A DNA stretch of 64,000 nucleotides, taken from NCBI RefSeq assembly GCF_002119665.1, contig NZ_CP021111.1, positions 2,480,001 to 2,544,000 on the forward strand, written 5' to 3'. The position numbers were made by a program, and so were the translations under genes. How positions within the stretch are numbered: position 1 is the first letter of the stretch; every line of letters begins with the position of its first letter. Source of the DNA: Bordetella genomosp. 13. GTDB taxonomy: Bacteria > Pseudomonadota > Gammaproteobacteria > Burkholderiales > Burkholderiaceae_B. The notes under the pieces are model-generated. The model saw nothing but the letters and a program-made list of their open reading frames with translations, ran no database searches and was not told where the DNA came from. Positions 16,887-25,237 of this stretch are shown here, piece by piece.

Positions 16887-18584
16887 CTAGCGATCCTGTG
16901 TGCCGAACGTCAAGCGGGGAACCGCGTCCAGCAGGCGCCGCGTCATCTCGTGCTCGGGCGCATGCAGCACCGCATCCGCCTGCGCGCATTCGACGATGCG
17001 GCCGCCTGCCATCACCGCGATCCGGTCGGCCAGGTATTCCACCACGCTGAAGTTGTGGGTGATGAACAGATAGGCGATGCCCAGCTCCGCCTGCAGCTCG
17101 CGCAGCAGGTCCAGTATCTGCGCCTGCACCGACACGTCCAGTGCCGAGGTGGGCTCGTCGCAGATCAGCACCTTGGGCTCCACCGCCAGCGCGCGCGCGA
17201 TGGCGATGCGCTGGCGCTGCCCGCCCGAGAATTCGTGGGGATAGCGGGTTGCGGTGTCGGCCGGCAGGCCAACCCGCGCCAACAGACTCTGGACGCGCGC
17301 CAGTCGCTCTGCCGCCGACATGTCGGGACGCAGCGCGGCGATGCCCTCGTCCAGGATGTCGCCCACCCGCATGCGCGGGTCCAGCGACGCGAACGGGTCC
17401 TGGAAGACGATCTGGATGTCGCGGCGCAGGCGCCGCAGGTCGGCGCGCGAGGCCGTCAGCAGGTCCTCGCCATTCAACAGCGCCCGCCCTGAAACCTGTG
17501 CGCCCTCCACCAGGCGAAGCAGCGCCTTGCCGGTAGTGGTTTTGCCGCAGCCTGACTCGCCAAGCAGCGCCAGCGTCTCGCCGGCGCGCAGCGTGAAGGT
17601 GACGCCATCCACGGCCTTGACCCAGCCCACCGTGCGGCGCAGCGCGCCCTTGCGCACGGGGTAATGCACGCGCAGGTCCTGCACGTCCAGCACCACCTCG
17701 CCGGCGACGGGATGCGGCTGGCGCGCCGGCGCGGCCTGGGCGGCGGCCGACAGCGGACGGCCGCGCTTGGCGTAGGTGGGAATGGCGTTGAACAGCTCGC
17801 GCGCGTACGGATGCCGCGGCGCGGCGAAGAAGTCGGCGGCGGCGGCGCTTTCGACGATTTCGCCGCCGCGCATCAGCGCCACGTGGTGAGCCACCTTGCT
17901 GACGACGGCCAGGTCGTGCGTGATCAGCAGCATGGCCATGCCCAGCTCGCGCTGGATGTCCGCCAGCAGCTCCAGCACCTGCGCCTGCACGGTCACGTCC
18001 AGCGCCGTGGTGGGCTCGTCGGCAATCAGCAGCCTGGGCTCGGCCGCCAGGGCGATCGCGATCATGACGCGCTGCTTCTGCCCGCCCGAGAACTGGAAGG
18101 GATAGTCGTCGATGCGTCGCTGCGGCTCGGGAATGCCCACGCGCCGCAGCCAGTGGATGGCGCGCTCGCGCGCCGCGGCGCCGCGCAATGGCGTGTGCTG
18201 CACCAGGGTCTCGACGATCTGGTCGCCCACCCGCATCACCGGGTTCAGGCTGGTGGACGGCTCCTGGAAGATGATGCCGATGCGGCCGCCGCGCACGGTG
18301 CGCATGGCGCTTTCGGGCAGCTGGTTCAGGTCTTCGCCCGCCAGGCGGACCTGGCCGCCCACGATGCGGCCGGCATCGGGCAACAGGCGCAGCAGCGCCA
18401 TGGCCGTCATGCTCTTGCCGCAGCCGGACTCGCCCACCAGCGCGAAGGTTTCGCCGTGCGCGATGGCGAACTGCAGCCGCTTGACCGCATTCGTCAGGCC
18501 GGACTCGCCAGCCACGTCCACGCTGAGGCCGGTGACCTCCAGCAGCGAGCCGGCGGTACGTGCTTGCATCACGGGCAGGTTCAC
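16887..18584 (-). CDS. Peptide ABC importer ATPase, two fused nucleotide-binding domains (YejF-like)
   Basis: A 565-residue cytoplasmic ATPase with two complete ABC domains, as in YejF. Each has a Walker A (GESGCGKSMTAMAL and GESGCGKTTTGKAL), a signature (FSGGQKQRV and FSGGQRQRI) and a Walker B followed by DEPTTALD or DEPTSALD. Each domain also ends with the oligopeptide-type C-terminal extension. I chose the GTG at 18584 rather than the ATG at 18569. It has GGAGG six bases upstream and overlaps the permease stop as GTGA, so translation is coupled. It is the last gene of the importer operon. Confidence 0.92.
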   Translation of the reverse strand: MNLPVMQARTAGSLLEVTGLSVDVAGESGLTNAVKRLQFAIAHGETFALVGESGCGKSMTAMALLRLLPDAGRIVGGQVRLAGEDLNQLPESAMRTVRGGRIGIIFQEPSTSLNPVMRVGDQIVETLVQHTPLRGAAARERAIHWLRRVGIPEPQRRIDDYPFQFSGGQKQRVMIAIALAAEPRLLIADEPTTALDVTVQAQVLELLADIQRELGMAMLLITHDLAVVSKVAHHVALMRGGEIVESAAAADFFAAPRHPYARELFNAIPTYAKRGRPLSAAAQAAPARQPHPVAGEVVLDVQDLRVHYPVRKGALRRTVGWVKAVDGVTFTLRAGETLALLGESGCGKTTTGKALLRLVEGAQVSGRALLNGEDLLTASRADLRRLRRDIQIVFQDPFASLDPRMRVGDILDEGIAALRPDMSAAERLARVQSLLARVGLPADTATRYPHEFSGGQRQRIAIARALAVEPKVLICDEPTSALDVSVQAQILDLLRELQAELGIAYLFITHNFSVVEYLADRIAVMAGGRIVECAQADAVLHAPEHEMTRRLLDAVPRLTFGTQDR

Positions 18585-20032
18585 GGCGTTCCTCCGACGG
18601 CCGGCGCCGTGGCGGGCCGGTAGCGCCGCGCGCGCGGATCGAAGGCATCGCGCACCGCGTCGGCGAACAGATTGGCGGCCAGCACCAAAGCCAGCATGAA
18701 AGCGAAGGCGGCCAGCAGGTTCCACCAGATCATGGGATCGCGCGACATCTCGAGACGAGCACGGTCGATCATCGAGCCGAACGAATTCATGCTGGGATCG
18801 ACGCCGATGCCCAGGTAGGACAGCACGGCTTCGTACAGCACCAGGCCCGAGAACTCGAGCACCACGGTGATCAGCACGATGTGCATGACGTTGGGCAACA
18901 GGTGGCGCCGCATGATGCGCCAGTGCGACACGCCGAAGGCGCGCGCGGCCTGCACGTATTCCAGCTCGCGCAGCTTGAGCGTTTCGGCGCGCAGCAGGCG
19001 GCACAGGCCGGCCCAGCCCGTCAGGCCCAGGATCATGCACAGCAGGAACAGGCGCAGGTCGGCGCGCGCGGCCGAGGTGTCGAACAGGTCGGGATGGGCG
19101 TCGATGTAGACCTGCATCATCAGGGCGCAGGCCGCCACCAGCAGCACGCCGGGAATGGAGGTGAGCGTGGTGTAGATGTACTGGATGACGTCGTCCACCC
19201 AGCCCTTGAAATAGCCCGACGCGATGCCGAACGCGATGGCGGGCGGCAGCATGGCGATGGTGGTGAGGCTGCCGATGACCAGTGCGGTGCGTATGCTCTT
19301 GAGCGACTGCCACAGCACGTCGTTGCCGGTGCGGTCGGTGCCCAGCACGTGATAGCCGCTGGACAACCCCGCCATGGCGCCCACCACGAGACTCATGATG
19401 GCGAACGTCAGCAGCATGGCGCGCCATGGCAGGTCGGTGCGGTTGCGCAGTACGCTGGCGGCCGCGCGCACCCAGCCGCCGTGCCGGCGCGCCAGCATGG
19501 CCGCCGCCAGCGCGCCCGCCGCCAGTGCGACGGCCGCACCGCCCGCCAGGCCCAAAGCCAGCCGGCGCAGGATGTCGGGCACGGTCTCGGTGGATGGGTC
19601 CTCCAGGTGCGCCCCGCCGCTGCGCAGGCGCGGAAAATCGCGCACGGGCTTGCCGTCCACCAGCATGGTTTCCTTGGTGAACTGGTGCGAGGCCAGCGGC
19701 GCGGAATAGGTCTTCTCGGGACGGTTGAGCACCGTGCCGTCCAGCAGGCCGTCCAGCGCCGAACGCACGGCCGGCGCATAGGCGGGCGGCGCGCCGGCGG
19801 GCGCGTCGGCGGCGGGCGGCAGCAGCGGCCGGTAGTGCATGGAGTCGAGCAGGCCCACCAGCGCGAAGGCCAGCAGCACCACGGCCGAGCACATGGCGGG
19901 CGCGTCGCGCGCCACCCTGCCCCAGGTGGCCCGCAGCGTGGGGCTGCGCGACACGTGCCATGCGTACAGCAGCACGCCCGCCAGCATCAGGAACAGGGCG
20001 ACGTCGGTCCAGAGGAATACGATCAGCGGCAT
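18581..20032 (-). CDS. Peptide ABC importer permease (YejE/DppC-like) with N-terminal extension
   Basis: A 483-residue inner-membrane permease, longer than YejE (about 340). Two membrane helices lie in the first 65 residues. A soluble, probably periplasmic region of about 90 residues follows, then a further helix and the standard transporter core. The core carries the coupling motif EYVQAARAFGVSHWRIMRRHLLPN that contacts the ATPase. It starts six bases after the preceding permease and its stop overlaps the ATPase GTG. Confidence 0.9.
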   Translation of the reverse strand: MPLIVFLWTDVALFLMLAGVLLYAWHVSRSPTLRATWGRVARDAPAMCSAVVLLAFALVGLLDSMHYRPLLPPAADAPAGAPPAYAPAVRSALDGLLDGTVLNRPEKTYSAPLASHQFTKETMLVDGKPVRDFPRLRSGGAHLEDPSTETVPDILRRLALGLAGGAAVALAAGALAAAMLARRHGGWVRAAASVLRNRTDLPWRAMLLTFAIMSLVVGAMAGLSSGYHVLGTDRTGNDVLWQSLKSIRTALVIGSLTTIAMLPPAIAFGIASGYFKGWVDDVIQYIYTTLTSIPGVLLVAACALMMQVYIDAHPDLFDTSAARADLRLFLLCMILGLTGWAGLCRLLRAETLKLRELEYVQAARAFGVSHWRIMRRHLLPNVMHIVLITVVLEFSGLVLYEAVLSYLGIGVDPSMNSFGSMIDRARLEMSRDPMIWWNLLAAFAFMLALVLAANLFADAVRDAFDPRARRYRPATAPAVGGTP

Positions 20033-20037
20033 GGCGG

Positions 20038-21015
20038 CTACTCGAAACGGACGCGCGGGTCGGCCAGCGTGTACGAGATGTCGGCCAGGATGAGGCCGAC
20101 GATGTACAGCACCGAACCCAGGAACACCATGGCGCGCACAATGGAGAAGTCCTGCGCGCTGATGGCGTCGATGGTATAGCTGCCCAGGCCCGGAATGCCG
20201 AAGAACGACTCGGCGATCAGGCTGCCCATGAACAGCAGCGGAATCGCCGAGACCGTGCCGGTGAGTATGGGCAGCATGGCATTGCGCAGCACGTGGCGGA
20301 ACAGCACCATGCGCTCGGTCAGGCCCTTGGCGCGCGCGGTGCGCACGTAGTCCTTGCCGATCTCTTCCAGGAACAGCGTGCGGTAGAAGCGGGCCTCGGG
20401 GCCGAGCCGCGCGATGATGGCCACCAGCACCGGCAGCGCCAGGAACTTGACCACGTCCAGCCCGCCCGAGAAGCCCGAGTACGGCACCAGCCGCAGCAGC
20501 TTGGAGAACATCCACTGCCCCGCGATGATATAGAACAGGCTGGAGATGGACAGCATCACCACGCACAGCACCACGCCCCAGAAGTCCAGGCGCGTGGCGC
20601 GGAAATACACCAGCATGACCGAGAACGCCACGCTGGCCAGCAGGCCCAGCACGAAGGTGGGGATGGCCAGCGCCAGGCTGGGCCACATGCGGGTGCGGAT
20701 CTCGCGGCCGATGTCGCGGCCCCCGTCCGACGCGCCGAACTCCATCGCCAGCAGCGGCACCGAGCGCTGGTAGAACACCGTGTCGGTGTAGCGGCGCGCG
20801 CCTTCCTGTTCGGTGTTGAAGAACAGCGGCTTGTCGTAGCCGCGGTCCACCTTCCATTTCTCGATGGCGTCCTGGCTGATGCGCTGGCCGCCGATGGCCA
20901 GCCGCGCCATGTCGTCGGGCGTGTTGACGGCGAAGAACAGCACGAAGGTGAACAGGTTGACGCCGACCAGGATCAGCGCGCCGTACAGCAGGCGGCGGAT
21001 GACGTAGGCGATCAT
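20038..21015 (-). CDS. Peptide ABC importer permease (YejB/DppB-like)
   Basis: A 325-residue inner-membrane permease of the DppB/OppB type. The start MIAYVIRRLLYGALILVGVNLFTF is the typical first helix. The ATPase-coupling loop DYVRTARAKGLTERMVLFRHVLRNA lies in the C-terminal half. Its ATG overlaps the stop of the receptor gene as ATGA. Confidence 0.92.
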   Translation of the reverse strand: MIAYVIRRLLYGALILVGVNLFTFVLFFAVNTPDDMARLAIGGQRISQDAIEKWKVDRGYDKPLFFNTEQEGARRYTDTVFYQRSVPLLAMEFGASDGGRDIGREIRTRMWPSLALAIPTFVLGLLASVAFSVMLVYFRATRLDFWGVVLCVVMLSISSLFYIIAGQWMFSKLLRLVPYSGFSGGLDVVKFLALPVLVAIIARLGPEARFYRTLFLEEIGKDYVRTARAKGLTERMVLFRHVLRNAMLPILTGTVSAIPLLFMGSLIAESFFGIPGLGSYTIDAISAQDFSIVRAMVFLGSVLYIVGLILADISYTLADPRVRFE

Positions 21016-23255
21016 GGACGGGACTCCTGGGATGCGGCGCCGGCCGCCTGCAGCGCGGTCTGGCGCTCGCGCCGGCGCAGCGCGGCCAGCGACGGCCACA
21101 CCGCCAGCGCCAACAGCGCGGCCACCAGCAGCAGCGGCCACCAGACCGGACGATTCCATTCATCGATCTTGCGCACCCGCAGGGCCGGATCGATCTTCAG
21201 GTACTGCAGGGTGTTGCGCACCATCTGCGTGGGCTTGGCGTTGCCCACCCACTGCTGATAGGCGCCGCCCGACATCGGGAAATAGCCGAACATCCACGGC
21301 GCGTCGCGCCGCACCACCTCGACCATGCGTGCGACCAGCTGCGCCTTCTCGGGACCATCGTCCAGGTACTTCATCTGCTCGAACAGCTTGTCGAACTCGG
21401 GATTCTGGTAGTTGGCGGCGTTCTCGCCGCCCTCCTTCGCCTTGGAGTTGGGACCGTACAACAGGAACAGGAAGTTCTCGGCGTCCGGGTAGTCGGCGTT
21501 CCAGCCCCAGTAGAAGATCTGCGCCGAGCCGCGCCGCATCTTGTCCTGGAAGCGGTTGTAGTCGGTGGACCGCACATCCATCTGGATGCCGATCTTGGCC
21601 AGCTGGCGCCGCATCCAGTCGAATTGCGGATTGCCGCCCGCGCCGCTCATGGCGTCGTAGTACAGCACCAGCGGCTGGCCGGTCTCGGCATTGCGGCCGT
21701 CGGGGTAGCCCGCCTCGGCCAGCAGGCGCCTGGCCACGTCCAGCGACTTGCGCACCGGCTTGCCGTCGACCAGGTCGTACACCACGGGGTTGTAGCCCTG
21801 CGGCAGCTCCTGGAAGCCGACCACGCCGGGAGGCACCGGACCGTGCGCCACTTCAGCCTGGCTGTTCTCGAACACGGCCACGTATTCTTCCCAGTCGAAG
21901 GCGATGCTGATCGCCTGGCGCAGCTTGCGGTTCTTCTCCTGCTGGGCCGGCGTGTCGCCGCGACCCACCACGGGATCCAGCCAGTTGAAGCCCATGTACC
22001 AGTTGGAGGTCTCCACCGTGGACGGCAGCTGGATGCCATGGTCGCGGTACAGCTCGGCCTTCTCGGCGGAGTCGCCGGCGGCCACACGCATGGCCACGCC
22101 ATACTCACCGCGCTCGACCTGCGGCACGTCGTAGTAGCCCTGCAGGAACTTGCCGGTCAGCGGCACGGCCTCTTTCTCGATGCTGAAGACGATGCGGTCG
22201 ATGAACGGCGTGGGCTTGCCGCAGTCGGCCAACAGGCCCTTGTCGCGATCGGCGGGCTCGCCCTCGCAGGGGTAGGGCTCGCCATGGAAATTGGGATTGC
22301 GCGCCAGCACGTGCCGGCGATTGGTGATGGACTCGGCCAGCATGTATGGCCCCGTGCCCACCGGCCACGTGTTGAGCGACAGGTCGTGCTCGGCCATGCC
22401 GGGCTGGCTGTAGAAGCGGTCGGCCTCCCACGGCACCGGCGCGGTGAAGGTCATGGCGAGCCAGTATTTGAACTGCGGATACTTGCCCTTGATGCGGATG
22501 CGCAGCGTGTGGTCGTCCAGCGCCTGCACGCCCTCGAAGCCCTGCCCCTCGCGCAGGTCCAGCCATGGCAGGTCGCGGCCGCCCGGCGGCAGGCCGGCAC
22601 GCTCGGCCTGGTCGCGCTTGCGCAGCGCATCGCCGTATTCCTGCATGTCCACCACGTAATTGGCCAGCAGCGTATAGATGGGCGACACCACGCGCGGGCT
22701 GGCCAGGCGGCGGAACGCATAGACGTAATCGGATGCCGTCAGTTCGCGCGTGCCGGTCTGAGGGAAGTCGGGGATGGCGAACTTGTCGTCGAGCTCGCCC
22801 GCGGCCAGCGGAAAGTAGGCGTGGCTGCCGTCCGGGTTCTTCGCGAACGCGGGGTGCGGCTGGAAGCGGATGCCGGGACGCAGCTTGATGTCGTAGACGC
22901 TTTCGGCAATGAGCTCGCCCGGCGCGTCGGCGGGCAGCTCTCGGCCCTGGGCGTCGACGTAACGAGGCGGGTCGATGGAGGCCGCCGCGCGCGGCACCAG
23001 CTCGTAGGGTCGCTTCAGGTAGTGGTAACCGTAAAGCGGCTCGTAGATGTTGTAGGTGTACGGCGTTTCGTCCACCGAGTAAGAGCTGGCCGGATCCAGG
23101 TATTTGGGCGAGCGGCTGACGAAGGCCGTGTACAGGGCGTTCTCGGCCAGCGCGTCGGCGGTATAGGGGCTGTTGATGGGATCCTCTCGCGAGCAGGCGG
23201 CCATCAGCAGCGCCAGCAGCACCGCAGCGGTGTATCGCCACAACCGTCCGATCAT
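21012..23255 (-). CDS. Peptide-type ABC importer substrate-binding lipoprotein with C-terminal membrane segment
   Basis: A 747-residue family 5 solute-binding protein, larger than YejA (about 600). The signal ends in LMAAC with the lipidated Cys21. The binding domain shows SVDETPYTYNIYEPL, DYVYAFRRLASP and FYWGWNADYPDAENFLFLLYGPN, the ligand-cleft region of peptide binders. After about residue 700 comes WWPLLLVAALLALAVWPSLAAL, a membrane helix with a basic tail, so the protein appears anchored at both ends. It is the first gene of the importer operon. A large peptide or peptide-like compound is the likely substrate. Confidence 0.9.
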   Translation of the reverse strand: MIGRLWRYTAAVLLALLMAACSREDPINSPYTADALAENALYTAFVSRSPKYLDPASSYSVDETPYTYNIYEPLYGYHYLKRPYELVPRAAASIDPPRYVDAQGRELPADAPGELIAESVYDIKLRPGIRFQPHPAFAKNPDGSHAYFPLAAGELDDKFAIPDFPQTGTRELTASDYVYAFRRLASPRVVSPIYTLLANYVVDMQEYGDALRKRDQAERAGLPPGGRDLPWLDLREGQGFEGVQALDDHTLRIRIKGKYPQFKYWLAMTFTAPVPWEADRFYSQPGMAEHDLSLNTWPVGTGPYMLAESITNRRHVLARNPNFHGEPYPCEGEPADRDKGLLADCGKPTPFIDRIVFSIEKEAVPLTGKFLQGYYDVPQVERGEYGVAMRVAAGDSAEKAELYRDHGIQLPSTVETSNWYMGFNWLDPVVGRGDTPAQQEKNRKLRQAISIAFDWEEYVAVFENSQAEVAHGPVPPGVVGFQELPQGYNPVVYDLVDGKPVRKSLDVARRLLAEAGYPDGRNAETGQPLVLYYDAMSGAGGNPQFDWMRRQLAKIGIQMDVRSTDYNRFQDKMRRGSAQIFYWGWNADYPDAENFLFLLYGPNSKAKEGGENAANYQNPEFDKLFEQMKYLDDGPEKAQLVARMVEVVRRDAPWMFGYFPMSGGAYQQWVGNAKPTQMVRNTLQYLKIDPALRVRKIDEWNRPVWWPLLLVAALLALAVWPSLAALRRRERQTALQAAGAASQESRP

Positions 23256-23361
23256 GAAAATGCCCCCAAGACCTTGCAGCCGCACAGAATAGCAAACGCT
23301 GCCTCTCGCACAATGGTGGATTGCGCCCGCTTGCGCGCGTATCGGCATGACCGCATGCGCG

Positions 23362-24051
23362 TCAGCCGCACTTGCGCTGCCGCCAGCATTCATAGCGCCA
23401 CTTCCAGGGTTCGACCGCGCCCGGCTGCGACCACAGGCCCTGGCGCGCTTCGCGCGCGTTGCGCTGCAGGCCCGGCATGGCCGTATCGCGCAGGTAGGCG
23501 CCGCGGCGCGCCGTGTAGGCCCAGGCATAGCCGGCCGAGACCTGTGCCCGGTTGGCCGATGACCCGTCGTCCAGCCGCACGGTGCAGACGTCGCGGCCGT
23601 ATTGGTCGGCCTCGTGGCACTGGGCGCGCAGGTAGCGCCCCGCCACCAGGCCGGCCAGGTGCTTGCGCGAGGCCTCGGCATAAGGCTGGCCCGGCTGGTT
23701 GGCGCCGTTGCCCGCCTCGGGCGCATCGATGCTGTCCAGGCGGATGCGGCGCTGGCCGTCGGAGGTGAGCATGGTGACGGTGTCGCCGTCGGCCACGTCG
23801 ACGATGCGACCGCGCAATTCGTAGGGCTCGCCACGCTGCGCGGCGTCGCGTCCGGCCGGCGGACCCGAAGGCCCGTCGGAAGGTTCGCCGAAAGGCAGAT
23901 AACGCTGCACCAGCACGCCGGCCGCGGCCAGCACCAGCGCGGCGATGCCGGCGCCGAGGCGGCGGGCGCCGCGTCGGCGGGCGCCGCGCGCTTGCCCGCC
24001 GCGCCGAGGCCTTACGAACATGCTGGACAAGACAGACTCCGCGTCACTCAT
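23362..24051 (-). CDS. Thermonuclease (SNase-like) family protein, membrane-anchored
   Basis: A 229-residue protein with a basic N-terminus (RPRRGGQARGARRRGARRLG), one hydrophobic segment near residues 35-50 and a C-terminal SNase domain. In the domain, GRIVDVADGDTVT, RIRLDSIDAPEAG and QYGRDVC supply the metal Asp and the catalytic Arg/Glu/Arg set. A membrane-bound nuclease facing the periplasm is most likely. The start is uncertain: ATGs at 24051 and 24021 are both possible and neither has a clear ribosome site. Confidence 0.85.
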   Translation of the reverse strand: MSDAESVLSSMFVRPRRGGQARGARRRGARRLGAGIAALVLAAAGVLVQRYLPFGEPSDGPSGPPAGRDAAQRGEPYELRGRIVDVADGDTVTMLTSDGQRRIRLDSIDAPEAGNGANQPGQPYAEASRKHLAGLVAGRYLRAQCHEADQYGRDVCTVRLDDGSSANRAQVSAGYAWAYTARRGAYLRDTAMPGLQRNAREARQGLWSQPGAVEPWKWRYECWRQRKCG

Positions 24052-24120
24052 GTGGCCGGCAGTTTGCCACAAGCCTGGCGGCCCGAGCGCGCTCTTGCCG
24101 CGCGCATGCCGCAATCGCCC

Positions 24121-25128
24121 CTACAGCCAGCCCGAGCGGCGGAATCGCCAATACAGCACGCCGCAGGCCGCCCCGATCATGGAGAGCGTCAGCGGATAGC
24201 CCCACTCCCATTTCAGCTCGGGCATGTACTCGAAGTTCATGCCGTAAAGCCCGGCCACCGCGGTCGGCACCGCCAGGATGGCCGCCCAGGAGGCCAGGCG
24301 CCGCGTGGTGTCGTTCTGCTGCGCCTGCGCGATCATCTGGCTGGCTTCGAACGCGAAGGCCAGGGCCTCGCGCAGCGCGTTGATCAGTTCGTCGATGCGC
24401 TGGATGCGATCGGCCACCTCGCCGAAGTATGGCCGCGCATGTATGTCCACCGCCGGCATCTCGACGCGGGCCAGGCGGCGACAGATCTCGGTCATGGGCG
24501 AGATGACGGTGTGCATGCGCAGCAGGTCGCGGCGCTGCCGGTACAGCCGGCGGATGTCGGCGTCCTTGGCGCCGCGGATCAGCAGCTTCTGTTCGGCGTT
24601 CTCGACCACCGTCTCCAGCTTGGTGACGGCCGCGAGATAGCGGTCGGCCAGCATGTCCAGCAGCTCGCTGGCCACATAGTCGCTGCCGCGCCGCAGCAGG
24701 TCCGGCACGGCCTCGAGACGCTCGCGCAGCGAGGTGTGGGGCGCGACGGCGCCGCGCCGCACGGTGACCAGGAACCCTTCGCCGATCAGCAGCTGGGTCT
24801 CGCCGAACAAGGGGCGTTCGGATTCGACCTCGACCGTGGGCGCCACCACCAGCACCATGTTGCCGTAGTCCAGGATCTTGGCGCGCCGGTGCGGCTCGAG
24901 CATTTCCTCGACGTTCTTCTCGCAGGCGCCCAGCGCGCGCACCACCTGCGACAGCAGGTCCGCAGGCGGATTGCGCAGGCCCATCCACAGCAGGCTGTGC
25001 TCCTGGCCCGCGTACCGGTGCACCTCTTCCAACGGCACGTCGTGGTCGCGGCGGCCATCGACATAGGCGACGGAAGCCACCACGGTGGTCTGGTCGAATT
25101 GGGCGGCGGGCGGGACGTCCTGGGACAT
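24121..25128 (-). CDS. CorA-family divalent-cation transporter
   Basis: A 335-residue CorA-type magnesium/cobalt channel. The long cytoplasmic N-terminal domain and helical stalk are followed by two C-terminal membrane helices. The selectivity motif YGMNF ends the first helix and the periplasmic loop is EYMPELKWEWGYPL. GAGGAG lies just upstream of ATG 25128. The gene is not obviously linked to its neighbours. Confidence 0.93.
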   Translation of the reverse strand: MSQDVPPAAQFDQTTVVASVAYVDGRRDHDVPLEEVHRYAGQEHSLLWMGLRNPPADLLSQVVRALGACEKNVEEMLEPHRRAKILDYGNMVLVVAPTVEVESERPLFGETQLLIGEGFLVTVRRGAVAPHTSLRERLEAVPDLLRRGSDYVASELLDMLADRYLAAVTKLETVVENAEQKLLIRGAKDADIRRLYRQRRDLLRMHTVISPMTEICRRLARVEMPAVDIHARPYFGEVADRIQRIDELINALREALAFAFEASQMIAQAQQNDTTRRLASWAAILAVPTAVAGLYGMNFEYMPELKWEWGYPLTLSMIGAACGVLYWRFRRSGWL

Positions 25129-25237
25129 GGTTGCTCCTCTATGAATGCTGCGGCAGGCATGATCTGGTATCGCCCCGCCGCCACCATGATAGTGCCGCGC
25201 CGCATTCGCCGCCGGGCACAGGCGCGGCGCGGCCGCG

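Noticed and set aside
16887..20141. One 1084-codon frame suggesting a permease-ATPase fusion
   Set aside because: Codons before the GTG at 18584 read through the permease gene in the wrong frame. The permease is intact in its own frame, so there is no fusion.
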